Shown here: one piece after another, positions 1-13,145 of the stretch
Layout of the letters: the number at the start of each line of letters is the position of its first letter
Numbering within the stretch: the first letter of the stretch is position 1
Assembly (NCBI GenBank): GCA_025403435.1
Contig: CM046327.1
Location: forward strand, 13,942,218-14,006,217
DNA: 64,000 bases
Source of the DNA: Artocarpus heterophyllus
Lineage: Eukaryota > Streptophyta > Magnoliopsida > Rosales > Moraceae
Direction of reading: 5' to 3'
Notes under the pieces: generated by a model
What the model was told of the DNA's origin: nothing
The model's database searches: none
Seen by the model: only the letters and a program-made list of their open reading frames with translations
Made by a program: the position numbers and the translations under genes

Positions 1-1144
1 AAATAATTATATAATAAATATTAACTTCCTCAATATTCTATCACAAGATGCAGCTATGACAGGAGATTTTAAATTTAGAAAGGTTTTTTTTTTTATTTTG
101 TTTATTTTGTTTTTTTGTTTATTATTTTTTTTTGGCTTTCTAAGAAAATGTAATTAAAGGGGAACAATTACATAGGTACAGCACTTGTTAAAAGCACAAG
201 GGCTCAAGAAAAGGACATCAATCATCAAGGGTGCATAGACAATAATAGTCAAGGGAGGGAGCAGTGGTGCATTGATGGCAATCGTCGAGAGATCATAGTG
301 CTACTTGTTTGAGTGATAAAGAGAAAGACATTAGAGATAAGAAAATAGTGGTGCTTGTTTTTTTTTTTCTCTCTTTTTTTTTTTTTTTTTGAGGCATTAG
401 TGTGTTGCTTGTTGAAGCGAATGACTCTGGGGAAGAAAAATAAAAGGAAGAAGAAGCGTGGGGTGCATGAGTGCATGCAGAAAGAACAGAGGCTTCAACC
501 ATGAAGGATTAAAGACTTGTTTAAGTTTATAGCTCTAATACCATAACAATAATTAAATAAAAAAAAAGAAAATAAAATATTTAATGTGGTTCAATAATAT
601 TTCCTACATCCATAAATTAAGAAAGAGAGAGTATTGTGAATGGACTCCATATTAATATATATTACAATCAAATACATAGAATCGGGTAAGTTACTCAAGA
701 CTAAAGTCAAGAGATTTACTAATATGAAAATAAATACAAATAAAGTCAAAGCCACTAATAAAGGTAACTATATCTCAAATATTCACTTTCACTAATAGAT
801 TTAACCTAAATAAAAAAAATGTGTTCAATTTATCTACACTATGTGAAGGTTAGAAATAAATAACTTTAATAAATAAATCACAAAAAAATTTAATAAATAA
901 ATCACAAAAATTTATTTGACAGGATACATAAAATTTAATCACTAAGGAGATAATAAATAGTACCAATAACTCCAAAAAGAAATTATTAATCGTTTGTTCT
1001 AGATTGTATGGATTAAAACTTATCAATCATTTAATTCTTTTTGTTGATCAATTGATGATTTTTTGTAGGGTTTTGAAACATTGTCTTGAATCTTGAACAA
1101 TATAAAACTCTCTGTGTTAAAAAAAAAAAGGTATAGAAGCAAAT
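1..1144. other. AT-rich intergenic DNA, no gene recognised
   Basis: This stretch is dominated by A and T runs, including a T-rich block near 85-133 and poly-A/poly-T runs near 360-390. The short reading frames on the minus strand near 249-502 are low-complexity translations with no recognisable domain. I see no gene, RNA or element boundary here. Confidence 0.6.
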
Positions 1145-1860
1145 GGCCTTTTAAAAGGCTTTTTTTAAAATAAATCACATAACTTTTTTTAAATTAGGCA
1201 AATGATCCCTACTTATTAATTATAAAGTTAAAATGATAAAAATAACATTCATTTATCATTAATTAGCTATAGTTTATTAATGATAAATTCAAGTTTATCA
1301 CTGTTAAACCCGAGTTTATTATTGATAAATTCGTAAATAACAAACCTTAAAAATACTCCAAACTCTAAATTTCTCCCTCTTTTCTCACTGCACAGCATCT
1401 TCTGACATTGTTAGTGCCACATTATTTATAGAATTTGCCAGTGACTAACTCGAATTTATTATTGATAAACCCGTAAATAACAAACCTTAAAAAAACCCTA
1501 AGCCCTAACTTCCTCTCTCTTTTTTCTCTCACTAGACAGCATTTTTAAACATTGTTGGTGCCACACTATTTATCGAGAGTTTATCACTAATAAGCCTATA
1601 CATACAGAGCATAAGAAACCCCAAACTTGAACTTTAACTTTCTCTCTTCTCTCTTTTTTGTCATTGCACAACATCTTTAGACATTATTAGCGTTACACTT
1701 TATTAGGTCGGCCACCTGAGATGCCAACAAATATTATTTTGATTAATAATAACAAAGCTTATTTTTGTTGTTCTCATTTTATAATTAGTAAAAAGGGACG
1801 TTTGTCTAATTTAAAGAAAAAAGTATTATCATTTATTTAAAAATTACCATTAATAAAGCC
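1145..1860. repeat. Foldback (long inverted repeat) element with internal tandem repeats
   Basis: The left end (about 1145-1250) and right end (about 1765-1860) are imperfect inverted copies. The left end starts GGCCTTTTAAAAGGC and the reverse complement of the right end starts GGCTTTATTAATGG; both continue into AATAAAT and AAATTAG stretches. Between the arms, a unit of about 130 bp recurs three times, with GAGTTTATTATTGATAAA-like starts at 1312, 1452 and 1576, each followed by a CT-rich block. AAAT lies on both outer edges and could be a short target duplication. The structure resembles non-autonomous Mutator-like or foldback DNA transposons. No coding capacity is seen, and the family is an inference. 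Confidence 0.55.
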
Positions 1861-2074
1861 AAATAAATCATGGTAATAAAGTAAGCCAACGCAGTTAACA
1901 AAATCAAATTAATACACCAATAACCCAACGCCACATGGCAACAACAACACATCGCGTAAATTCTCTGATCCACTATCGGTCGTCTAGACCGTACAAGAAC
2001 CTACCTCCGGCTCGCCAAACGCAACAACGTCGAACAGCAGCAAAACATTCCGAAGTCCAAAGTCATACTCAGAA

Positions 2075-5000
2075 ATGGGGAAACCCAAAACCTCCGACCT
2101 TATTCTGATCATCATCACCATCCTCGCCGTAATCTTGACTTCATCTCCACCGTCATTTGCGGCGTCATCGTCCAAACGGGCCCCACGCTTCCTCGGCCGG
2201 TTCTCGCGCGGAACCGAGCCTGGTCGTGTCCCATACGAGACCGAGTATTTCTCGCAGCGCCTCGACCACTTCAGCTTCTCGGATCATCCTAGGTTCTCGC
2301 AGCGGTACCTAATCAGCACGGAGCACTGGGTGGGGCCCATCAAACATGGCCCCATCTTCGTCTACTGCGGCAACGAGGGCGACATTACCTGGTTCGCCGC
2401 CAACACCGGCTTCCTCTGGGAAATCGCGCCCCAGTTCGGCGCTATGGTTCTCTTCCCCGAGGTAGAATTCCGTTTGTTTCCCTAGAAAATCCGAGAGAAA
2501 AGAAAAGGAAGTCAAAGAAGAGATTGTATTTTTTTCCTTTTTTTTTTTTTGAAGCGAATGTTGATTAATTGATCCGCAGCATAGATACTATGGAGAATCT
2601 GTGCCGTACGGGAGCAGAGAGGAGGCGTATAGGAACGCGACGACATTGTCGTATCTGACGGCGGAGCAAGCACTGGCCGATTTTGCTGTTCTGATTAGGG
2701 AGATCAAGCAGAGCTACTTGGCGCAGGATTGCCCCGTCGTCTTGTTTGGTGGCTCATATGGTGGAAGTATGCTTTCTCTCTCTGTTTTTTTGTCTGTTGT
2801 CTAGAATTAATTTTTTATTTTTGGTACAAAAAATGGTCTTTAATTACTTGAATTTTCGTTTGGGTCGACTTTAACAACTAAAAGAGTTGTTCTAGTTTGT
2901 AATTTACGTTACATTTTATTAACTTTTTTTTATCTCAGAGCTAACAAGCAATTTATCCCTGGACAAATTGGGCCCTTTTTATTGGGTGGAAGCTAACAAC
3001 AAAATATTTCAACTCTCCACATCTCTTTTGAGTAATATGTATTGCTGAAAATGATTTTAGTGTTTTTATTTTTTTTTTCCACCTTCCATTCAAAAAATTT
3101 AAGCGATATTGCGGAAGATGGAATCACTCACTCAGATAAATATCTGTAGTTTTAGACTGAAGCATTAGTTAAATCCGGGAGCAAGTAAGGGTTGGCATTC
3201 CCTTTGCTCATTCGTTCCTGTACTGTGTGGGGCCCACAAAACTCTCATCATTGCTTTTGTAAGTAAATTGGAGGGGGAATCACTTTTTGTTTTTCCTTTC
3301 CTTTCGATGCAAAGTAAACGCTCCCTAAATATCGTTCGATTTTTTATTCAATACAAAATGTTGAAATTGTGAACCATGAAAAATGCCATGCTTTTAATAT
3401 TATGTGCAAATCAGTGTTGGCGTCATGGATGAGGCTCAAGTATCCTCACATTGCTATTGGCGTGCTTGCTTCTTCGGCGCCAATTCTTCAGTTCGAGGAT
3501 ATTGTTCCAGCTGAAACATTTTATGATTTGGTCTCCAACGGTTTCAAGGTCTCTCAATCTCATCCTTGGTGTCCTTTAAATCTTTGTTTTGGTTTCTTTT
3601 TACTATACAATTATACTTAAAAATTGACATACCATCATTCTACTGATATCCACGTAGCGTGAAAGTACAAGCTGCTTTAACACCATAAAAGAGTCCTGGG
3701 ATGTAATCACGTCAGAGGGTGAGAAAAATGATGGTCTTCTCAAACTGACTAAAACTTTTCACTTGTGTAGGTAAGTTAAAAAAAAAACAAAAGAAAAGAA
3801 AAGAGAAAATGTGAGCTTCCTTGTGGTTTTAATTGGGTCTAAGTTAAGTTAATGAAATCTTCTGGTAGGACACTAAAGAAGACAGAAGACCTCGTGGACT
3901 GGTTAAGCTCTGCTTATAGTTTTTTGGCAATGGTGAACTACCCATATCCTTCAAGCTTCCTTATGCCTTTGCCTGGACACCCAATTAGAGAGGTCTGCAA
4001 GAAGATTGATGGTTCTCCTGTTGGGACAAGCACTTTAGAACGCATATTCAAAGGGATTAGCGTATACTACAATTACACTGGAGATGTTGAGTGTTTTAAA
4101 CTGGATGACGACCCCCATGGCATGGATGGTTGGAATTGGCAGGTTTAGAAATTCTACACCAGTATTATTTCTGTATTTTGTTTTTGAGTTGACATAATTA
4201 TTGAATCGTAGAGATCTTTATTACTTTTTTTTATGGATTTTTGATTGGTTGCCCTTCTGTTGCTTAGGCTTGCACAGAGATGGTAATGCCAACGTCCAGT
4301 AGCCGAGACGCGAGCATGTTTCCAACCTATGATTTTAACTTCTCGGCTTATAGAGAACAGTGCTGGGAGGATTTTGGTGTAAAACCAAGGCTTAGATGGA
4401 TATTAACAGAATTTGGTGGACATGTAGGAGGACAAAGCCATAAGCATTTACCTCCAATTTGTTTTCTATTTAATCAAAAGGGCTTTGGCATGCTTATTAC
4501 CTCTACACGTTTTTTTTTTTTTTTTTTGGTACAAGAATTTAGAAAGGAATGCAAAGAGGAGGAACAGAACTAAACTTTCACATTGTTGATCTGCAAAGAA
4601 AAGAAATAGCGCAACATGTTACATTTTTTATCCGCGCCTGATATAATTTGATGGAAGATTCTTACCTTGTTGAATTCTATAATTAGATTTTAATACTTTT
4701 TTTTGTCTTTTATATTGTAGGATATCAAGGTTGATTTGGAAAGGTTTGGAAGTAACATGATTTTCTCCAATGGTCTGTTGGATCCATGGAGTGGTGGCGG
4801 GTAACATTTATATCTACTTTATGTCATACCTAAAAGTTATTTAACAGTTTTTGTTTCAAGTTCTTATTCATTGAATCGAAATACTATCTCGTGCAGTGTT
4901 CTGCAGAATATATCTGAAAGTATCGTTGCTCTTGTTACTAAAGAAGGTATGACTTTGTTTGTAGTCACTTAATCGAAAGCAACTAGATTTTTCTCTGGTT

Positions 5001-5465
5001 ATCCTAAGAATATTGATCCTTTTTTCTTCAAAACTTTAATCCCCTTGCCAGTGCATTAATGTTTAGGCCAATGTTACAAAAAAGGAAATATAGATACTTG
5101 ATTGCTAATTCAACTTAACTAGCAGACAAAGAGGAATAATTTTTATTTTTATTTTTTTTTAAATTAAGCTGCTGATGGGAGAGCCTTGATTTTGTGTGCT
5201 TTGTAGCTACTCGGATACGAATATTGATTTCGTTTCATTAGAGAGTCATTTAGGCAGCTAATTAGCCATATCTTACCTCATTTTTCTACTGGAACTATTG
5301 CTTTTTTTCATTTTTTCGTTATCAGGAGCCCATCATATAGATTTACGTGCTTCTACCAAAGAAGATCCAGACTGGTTGGTAGAGCAGAGAGCAACGGAGA
5401 TCAAGCTGATAAAAGGCTGGATACAAGACTACTATCAGAGAAAGGGAATAGTTTCAGAGATTTAG
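2075..5465 (+). CDS. Lysosomal Pro-X carboxypeptidase-like serine protease (peptidase family S28)
   Basis: Nine exons join into a 506-aa protein: 2075-2461, 2580-2766, 3415-3548, 3658-3770, 3869-4142, 4268-4423, 4721-4800, 4897-4946 and 5326-5465. All junctions are GT-AG and in phase. A hydrophobic signal peptide covers about residues 8-30, so the product should enter the secretory pathway and go to the vacuole or apoplast. The S28 catalytic triad is visible: Ser188 in GGSYGGM, Asp438 in [11 protein letters not shown] and His463/464 in GAHHIDL. The family removes C-terminal residues that follow proline. The length matches the family, and no frameshift or stop was found. Short intronic open frames are not separate genes. 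Family assignment is firm; the exact substrate is unknown. Confidence 0.95.
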
Positions 5466-5623
5466 AGGTTAAAAGCTGGCAGTCTAGATTTCTATCTGTA
5501 CACAGTTCTCTAACTTAATCGTTCCTTTTCGTCAGGGCTTACCTTTTATTCCCACGGCAGAGTTTGTCTGCTCTATGTCAGTTACAATAATCCCAAGGTA
5601 AGTCGCTGAGTTATTTAAACTAA

Positions 5624-5946
5624 GGGTGTGGTTGTTTTAAGGGTTTAATGTGTTTGAATCCAGCTTTTGAGCCAAGCAAGTGTTTTGGAGACAAAAAAAC
5701 TGAAACTCAATCTCAAACATTAAACTCAAAAAGTGAGTTGGATTCGGATTCAACATCCCACTAATTTCAAGATATTTGAACTCAAGTTAACACTGTTTCG
5801 GATTTTATTATCTTTTTAAATCCAAAATCAATTAATATTTAAACATGAATTTGGATTACAATTTTAAACCACACTTTTTAAATTCTCATGTCAAACAAAA
5901 AAAAATTCAGACCATCATATTTTGAACTCATAAACCAAGCAAACCC
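5624..5946. mobile_element. MITE, PIF/Harbinger (Tourist-like) type
   Basis: The ends are inverted: GGGTGTGGTTG on the left, and on the right the reverse complement of GGGTTTGCTTGGTTT. TAA flanks both sides (5621-5623 and 5947-5949), as expected for a Tourist-like 3-bp target duplication. The 323-bp body is AT-rich and has no coding capacity. It lies about 160 bp after the carboxypeptidase stop codon, so it may sit near that gene's 3' UTR or polyadenylation region. Confidence 0.7.
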
Positions 5947-6041
5947 TAAGTTCTCAGTTTAACTTCTTTTACCTTCTGACATGGTAACCTTTCTACCATA
6001 GTTATTTTAACAATTGTTGCTTGGTACATAAAAATAACCTA

Positions 6042-6548
6042 CGGGCATGTTTGATGGACAAGATTAGAGAGCATTGGATCGAATTAAATCTTAATATTTT
6101 ATCTGATAAAAAAACTTTAAAAGACTGGATTGGAAAAGCTCTTATATAGTCTATGCTTAAATTGCCTCAGAAGGGGTAGGACAATCTTTTGCTAAAGCAT
6201 GGGATTAAACACAACCTTTGGACATTGTAAAAAATTCAAGGACTTAGCAAAAAATTATAAAATTTAAGGTCAAATTATAATTTTTTAAAAAAAGGGGTAA
6301 AAATGTAATTTTTTGTGTGATGGAAATAGTCTTAGTAATTATGTTTTTGCCCATCTAATTAAAAAAAATACAATTTGACCTCGATCTTTGAAAAAAAATT
6401 TACAAAAAGGTCCCTATTATAATAACAGAACACCAAAACATAGGATTAAATTAGTTAAAATTTTATCATATCTTTTCCAATGCATTACATTTTAATCTTC
6501 TAAGACTATCTTATCTAATAGTGTCCTATCCTATATACCAAATGGGCT
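6042..6548. mobile_element. Possible PIF-like MITE
   Basis: The left end reads CGGGCATGTTTGATGG and the reverse complement of the right end reads AGCCCATTTGGTATA. CTA lies on both outer sides. The interior is AT-rich and non-coding and may hold a further inserted sequence (about 6200-6460) with its own weak inverted ends. The terminal match is short, so the call is tentative. Confidence 0.35.
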
Positions 6549-6803
6549 CTATTGGTACTTCTGTGCACTTCTAGATCGTCTAATTACCTCAGTTTTATAT
6601 CATATTTGTAACAGAAAGATAGCAAATCTAAGAGAACTCGAAGAAATCAAGTCCAACACTTATGCCACAAAGAAAAGTTAGTGCGACTATTTGGACTGGT
6701 GAGAAAGAATCAATGCCCATTCCAAACAACTCCTAATTCAAGGACCCGTCATAAATTGGCTTTTTCAGTCCTTTGTACCCCTAATTACCTAATTTCCTTA
6801 AAT

Positions 6804-9669
6804 TTACCAACAGAATCTAAAAATCTTGTGAAAACAGGAAACCCCATTTAGGGTCAGTAGGAAAAACAGGTGAACCAAACATGGCTTTGAACGAGGTTGA
6901 GCCGAGGCAAGCATCTTGCGGATGTTTGGTGTGCATACACCAGAGCCATAGAAACATTTATTCGTGATGAATCTGTGAGCTGCCTCGGTCAAATGACTGT
7001 CGTCCCAAAACAGGGCTTTGTTCCTGTCGCTGCATGGTTTTTTGCTTGGAACGCACGTGCCTTCTGTATCATATCTAACCAAGCAACATGGATTTTTAGT
7101 TTCTGCAAACCCTGCATGAAATTTCAAAACCCCTCAGTTTTCCCGAACAGGACTAGTGGTTCCCATTATCGGGAAAAAATTGTAAAAATTATCATACCAT
7201 ATCGAGAAGGTCTTTCCATCATGTCAAGAATGGGGTCATATGTTTTTGCTAGGGTGATGTTTGCGTCTTTTCATCTTGATCTCAATGTTCTGATCTTATG
7301 TTCTAGCTTCCGATTGAAAACATATACCAGATTATTGGTTTCTGCAACACATTTGGTAGTTGTGTGAGTAGGGTACCTTCAAAGACCACGATTCTTCGGG
7401 CTCCTAGTCGGTACAATTTCTGCTAGTATGTGCCACAGCAAAAGAAATAAAACGACTTACAAATTTTCATTCAACTAAGTAGAACAAAATAAAGAGAAAA
7501 AGACAATAAGAATATCAAGATCTTAATCGAAACCACCAAAAATGTTGCAACCTATCGGAGTTGTTGAGCAGCACATAGCAATGTGCTACTTATCATATTT
7601 TTTGACGCATAACAATTTTTTGTTAGCATGTGAATGGTGATGTAGCACCAATAATGATGAATGGTAAAGCAATACTCACCTTTAATTGCTGCCCGAGTCG
7701 TTTAACCAGGATTTCGCCGAACTGGTCTGGATTGTACTTTTTTACTACTGTTGTAAAGTTCTGGTTGAAAGTAATTGAATCTGTAGTCGCTGGTGCCGAT
7801 ATTAACTACAAAGAGAGACTTGGATAAGTAATCAATGAGCTCAGCTTTGCATTTGAAATGTTTCGGAAGATTGTTTTGGGTCGTCATGTTAAATAGGGCA
7901 ATTTGGTCGTCCATGCACCAATGTGAACCCTGCACAATGCGCCATATCCGGTTCAAAGCTGTTATGTGGGCTGTGAAGTATTGGCAATGTATGTTCTGAG
8001 AAAATGGTCATGACCATAACCATAAATTTTATTTTGAAAAGAATATTCATTATAGCGTTGTTCATATTTTCAATTAAAGTTTATGAATATTCTAACTTAA
8101 AATGATAATATCAATAAAATAATTACTGTGTAATTAATATTGTAAAAACGTGATATGTAATTATTGTTATTTAAAAATATTTTCAAAGTTGTGTTGAATT
8201 TTAATTTTACTACAATAATTTGACCATGTAGTTTTTTTTTTTTTTCTCATCATTATCATTTGAATTATTTTCACATTTGCCCATTGAACTATGTCACTTA
8301 TGTTATTTTGCCCCTGACTTTTAAAACGCATCACTTAATACTCTTAAATTTTGATCCGTTAGTAGGTTTCCCCCTTTCATCCAACTATGTTAGTTTGCGA
8401 AGTATTTCATCCAACTTCTCTCTTCTAACTGCCGCGCGGGGGGGGGGGGTGTTGGGTAAACAACTGGGGCGCATTCAAACATAAAAATAGTTAAGGGGAA
8501 TAAATATATTAAGGAAAAAAGAGTTCAAGGAAACAATATTAGTTTTTGCAATAGGCCATTCCAACCATCTAAAAGCGTTTAAGGGAAAAAAAACCCACAA
8601 AATTCTTTAAAAGAATAGAGCTCTTGAAGTGGTTTTCAAAAAAAGGAACACATTATTTTAATTTCTTGTAAAAAACTCCTCTTTGAATTTTCTTTATATT
8701 TATATTTGAATAGCATGTTGCAAAAAAATATTTATATACAAATTGTGGATGTATGAATTGCCTTGACGTGGAAGTCTTATAAAGTTGAAAAAAAAACAAT
8801 CAATTTATCAGCCGAACAGACTTAGATAAAAAAATGTTATTTGGTAACAAAAAATAAGGGGGGCATAGCGTCACATTTTGAAAGTCAGGGGTAAAAAATA
8901 TACTTGACTTAGTTTGGGAAAAAATATAAAAATATTTTGTAAAAAACCGTTCAAAAACTAATTGAGTTAGATAGAAGAGGATACTTGCTAACAGAATAAA
9001 GTTTGAAAGGATTAAGTAATATATTTTAAAAGTTAAGAGACAACATGACATAAATAACATAGTTTGAAGGACAAATGTGAAAATAATCCTTATATTTTTT
9101 TAAAGTTTTGTAAAGAGGACTTACATCTGCACTTCCGGTTTCAGGAAGAATGCCAGCAGTCCCTGATGCGTAGTTGTATCCATTTAAGAGCGTGTTGGCT
9201 GATTTTTCTTGCGTAGAGTATTGAATTGTCACTGGCAAACCAATTATTTGACCTGGTCCATTTTGAATCATTATCATATAGAATCAAGGACGAATTGAAA
9301 AAATCATAGCAAAATGAATAAATAAAAAAAAAAGAAAGAAATTTTTGTGGGGTTCTCTTGCAGCTACTTTCATTCATGTAATCACCGCAACAAAAATGTC
9401 GTCTTTTTATATTCTCCTACCATTTTTACCTAACAAGTCCGCAAAGGTGGCGCCATTAGTTAACCTGCCTGTGGCTCCAATTGGGAAATCAATGCCATAA
9501 GGGTAATAATTTCCTATTGATCAAGTGATATTCTGGCCGTGCCGGAGTACACTTGGCAATCTCCAAAGGTGTAGAGTGCCGGCGCTAGAGGTGGCGGCGG
9601 GGGCGAGGCGTTAGATTTAACCCAAAGGAAATGCTGAATGAAAAAGAAAAAAAGGAGAATCAAGGACAT
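6804..9669 (-). pseudogene. GDSL esterase/lipase pseudogene
   Basis: Five exon-like blocks in family order are visible on the minus strand: 9669-9430, about 9260-9125, about 7920-7680, about 7430-7197, and 7113 to about 6804. The first opens with a hydrophobic signal peptide and an ALYTFGD block. The family's active-site serine (FGDS) is cysteine here (FGDC). The frame breaks soon afterwards, although the downstream YPYGIDFPIGATGR-like block is still readable in another frame. Block three carries an extra A in an A-run near 7738, shifting the frame. Block four has an in-frame TGA near 7290. The last block is open and keeps the Asp/His region (FWDDSHLTEAA). Intact members are secreted lipid or ester hydrolases; this copy cannot make a normal one. 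A foldback element occupies the intron between blocks two and three. Confidence 0.85.
8258..9092. repeat. Foldback (long inverted repeat) element in the GDSL pseudogene intron
   Basis: About 190 bp at the left (8264-8450) is the imperfect reverse complement of the right (8890-9090). Shared landmarks are ATTATTTTCACATTTG, AACTATGT, ACTTTTAAAA and ATCACTTAAT-like blocks. The middle is AT-rich and non-coding; short open frames here are translations of the repeat. A run of about 12 G lies at 8438-8449. The element sits in an intron, so it need not have caused the gene's decay. Confidence 0.65.
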
Positions 9670-9871
9670 GGCTGCTCATTAGAATGATGCATTCGGATTT
9701 GGTCGTCATTTTGATTAATATGAGAGTTTTAGGAGTTTTGTAACAAGAAATAAACTAAGAAGTTGTTGAAAACAATAAGAATTGCTTTTATTAGAGCAGA
9801 TTGGTTGTGGCAAACAACTCGATGCTCTCTCTCTTTCTCCAATCATTTTGGAGTCTCCATTTTGAGTAAAT

Positions 9872-10810
9872 TTAAGGGTATCACCAATGGCTCTTAAACT
9901 TTGAAGTCTCTCATACTTTGTTCTCTAAACTTTTAAAATTATTATTTTGTCCCCTAAACTTTCAAAACTTATTACTTTGCTTTTTGAACTTTAAAAATTA
10001 TCACTTTGCCTCTTAAACTTTCAAAGCTCTTCGCTTTGCCTTCTAAACCTCTAATTTTACGTTCCAATAACTTTTAAAATTATTTTTTTGTCCCCTAAAC
10101 TTTCAAAACTTATTACTTTGCTTTTTGAACTTTAAAAATTATCACTTTGCCTCTTGAACTTTCAAAGCTCCTCGCTTTGTCTTCTAAACCTCTAATTTTA
10201 CGTTCAAATATAGATGGAATTAAGCTTATGTGATTCACACATAAATTACCTATAAAAGCAAAAATAAAATTTTATCACTCTTAAGTTTTGTTTCATGTTT
10301 GTACTCTCACTAAGATTTTTTTAATATCTAAACTCTTATTTAAAAAGGATTTGTATGCATAATTTTTCTCATCTTTAATGTGTATCTCTTATTCAATTAG
10401 TCGATGTTGTTTGTCAATATCTCATCATCTTTATTCTTTATTATTAAATTTAGATATTGGTTAATAATATCTACGTATTAAATGAATTATGCATTAAAGA
10501 TGAGAAGAATACAGATATAAACCCTTTATAAATGAGAATTCAGATTAAAAAAAAGCCTTAAGTGAGAGTGTAAATGTGAAACAAAACTTAGAAGTGATAA
10601 AATCTTATTTTAGCCCTTACTATTAGCCTACATACAAATCATGTAGGCTTATCCATCTACTTGAATGAAAAATCAAAAATTGAGGGGGGCAAAGTGAGAA
10701 GTTTTGAAAGTTTTAGGGGTAAAGTAGTAATTAAAGTATGAGTTTTGAAAATTCAAGAGGTAAACTGATACTTTTAAAGTTTAAAAGAAAAAATAGAGGT
10801 AATCCTTAAT
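9872..10810. repeat. Foldback element with 141-bp tandem repeats in one arm
   Basis: The left arm begins TTAAGGGTATCACC, and the reverse complement of the right end begins TTAAGGATTACCTC. Both then run through repeated TAAACTTTCAAAACTT and CACTTTGCC-type phrases. Within the left arm a unit of 141 bp occurs twice (landmark CCCCTAAAC at 9951 and 10092). The right arm (about 10660-10810) holds fewer copies, so the arms are unequal. There is no coding region. It lies about 200 bp upstream of the GDSL pseudogene start, in what would have been its promoter region. Confidence 0.65.
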
Positions 10811-11319
10811 TTTAATATATAAGTGTAAAGTTAGAATGGTGAACCTTGCATACCTCCATTTTTAGTCCTTTTTAACCTAACAAAACAAATTTTGAAAAAA
10901 AAAATTAAAAGATTTTAGTAGAGGTGAAAGAGAGAAAATTACTTAAGGATATACATGATAAAATCATATTTGTAAGAGTTGTTAACAAAATGTTTAATTA
11001 GATAAATATTTGTAAGAGCAACATGTCCAAAAATAATATTTTGTGGATTTTAAGAAAAATATTTTAGTAGAGGATGCAGTTGAGATGGGATACATATTAA
11101 GAAATTCTAAAGAAACACACAAAAAAAAAAAAATGTAAGACAAAAAAAGATGAGAAATGCTAATCATTCTTTTTATCACTCTTCTAATCACTTTTCCGTT
11201 CTTTTTTTTACTCAATGTTATCCCACTTTTCAAAAAAAGTAGAGCCTAATTATAAGCCATTAAAAAAGGAGGGCATCCCAAGTTGGACCGTTATAGGCCC
11301 ACTAATAAATACAGATTAT
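10811..11319. other. AT-rich intergenic DNA, nothing recognised
   Basis: This is AT-rich sequence between two repeat elements. The minus-strand frame at 10994-11233 is low-complexity and matches no family I recognise. Confidence 0.5.
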
Positions 11320-13145
11320 GGGGAAAGAGCAAAAATAGTATAGTTAAGTTAAAACTTAGTAAATAATTTTATATAGTTTTAAAATATGTTATAAATAACA
11401 TGTCATAAGAAATTAAGTAATTTTTCATAAGAAATTAAAAACAAACCCCAAAATACCCCTATCTTATTATCTTTTATATCTTTCACACTTCTTCTTTGCC
11501 AATATCGCTGGCGGTTGAGAAATATAATATTTATCAAGAAATACTATATTTATTGTATAAATACGAAGTTCACCGGCAATTTTACTAGACCGCTGACGTC
11601 TAAGAAATACGATATTTATTAAGAAATGCTGTATTATTGTGTAAATATAAAAATTCATCAGCGACTTTGTCAGACCATTAGCGGTCAAAAAATATAATAT
11701 CTATTAAAAAATACTATATTTACCATGTAGATACAAAAATTCACTAGCGACTTCGTCGGATCACAGGTGGACAAAAAATACAATATTTACTAGAAAATGT
11801 CGTATTTTTTGTGTAAATACAAAAATTCATAGGTGACTTCACCAAACCCTAGCGGCAATTTATCAAGAAATACTGTATTTTTCATATAAATACAAAAATT
11901 CATCAACGACTTCACCAGATTGTCGTCGATTAAGAAATATAATATTATCAGAAAATACTGTATTTATTGTGTTAATACAAAAATTCACCGACGACTTTGC
12001 TAGATTGTCGATGATCAAGAAAAAACGTATTTACTATGCAAATACAAAATTTAACATAAACTTTATTGGACCACTGGTGACTAAAAAATATAATATTTAT
12101 TAAAAAATACCGTATTTATTATGTAAATATAAAAATTTACTGGTGACTTTGCTAGATATTATCGACACGGCTAATATTGTCAACGACGGGTAAATATTGT
12201 ATTTATCTATAAATGTGGTTTACCCGTAAACACCCTAAAAAAATAAATAAATAAATAAAACGGCGACTACTTTTGAAGCAAATAAAAAAAAAAGAAAAAA
12301 GAAGAAGAAGAAGAAGAAGAAGAAGAAAACTCCTAAAAGAACCAATAAATTAACAACGTAACCAAGAATTATGCAGCAAAACCAAAATATAATATCAAGA
12401 ATTATGCAAAAGAAATTAACAAACTCAAAAATTGAAATAAATGAAAACAATCCACTTTTAGTTCTAAATTTCTAATCCAACAGATTACAAAAATTAAAGC
12501 AGCACGAAAGAAGAGAAAAAGGGAAAGAAATGAGGCATCGAGAAAAAGAGAGGCCCTGCCAGAAACTACGTCGAAGGTGGTCGGAGATCGGATTCGGGCC
12601 GTAGAAACGACGTGGAGAACGACGCTTCATCTGAGGATGCACTTAGCAAGGTAATGATGAGTGTTGCGGCTGCTACACGACGTTGCTGAAGACGACGATA
12701 GGGATCAGGATTGGTAAAAGCTATTCTCCGACATGACTAAGATTCAGACTTGCGCGACCATGTCGAACCAATAGAGGATGAGTGACGTTTGACATCGACG
12801 AGGAACGGTGAACTTGGACGACGAACTCTGATGAAGAAGAACCAACAGCCATGGATCTTCCAAAGACCTCATCCTTTACAAACTATGGAAGGGGGAGAGA
12901 GCGCCAGAGGATAGAAAGAAAGCGACAGAGAGAAGAGAGAGGGGAGGAGAGAGGGACGAAGACGGAAGAAGAAAAAAAAAAAGGGAAGAAACCAAATCTT
13001 ACATGACCTTAAGGGTATTTTGGACATTTAAGATTGCAAACTCCTCATAAATTTTAAATATACCATTCATTTCATATTTTTGCAGAACTCATGACATAAT
13101 TTACAATATGCTATTTCTTATGATTTCTCTATTAATTAATCATGG
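11320..13145. repeat. Probable foldback element carrying a tandem array and a GC-richer core
   Basis: The ends show a weak inverted match. The clearest part is CCAAAATACCCCTATC-like sequence near 11447-11462 against its reverse complement near 13005-13022, with AT-rich stretches outside it. Inside lie an array of about eight 85-bp units (11507-12180), a GAA microsatellite (about 12299-12328) and a GC-richer block (about 12500-12960) rich in CGA/ACG triplets and GAGAGA runs. That block looks like former 5' UTR or coding sequence, but no frame is open. The family is uncertain. Confidence 0.4.
11507..12180. repeat. Minisatellite, about 85-bp unit, about eight diverged copies
   Basis: Unit landmarks (GCGGT/GTCGAT-like, then AAGAAATATAATATTTAT, then AAATACTATATTTATTGT, then AAATACAAAAATTCA) begin near 11507, 11591, 11676, 11763, 11847, 11921, 12006 and 12071. 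Copies differ by many substitutions, and two are shortened. No open frame spans the array. Confidence 0.7.

Noticed and set aside
249..502. Small minus-strand frames near the window start
   Set aside because: Low-complexity Phe/Lys-rich translations of homopolymer runs.
6897..7367. 156-codon plus-strand frame
   Set aside because: It lies antisense to the last exons of the GDSL pseudogene, whose family motifs are clear on the minus strand.
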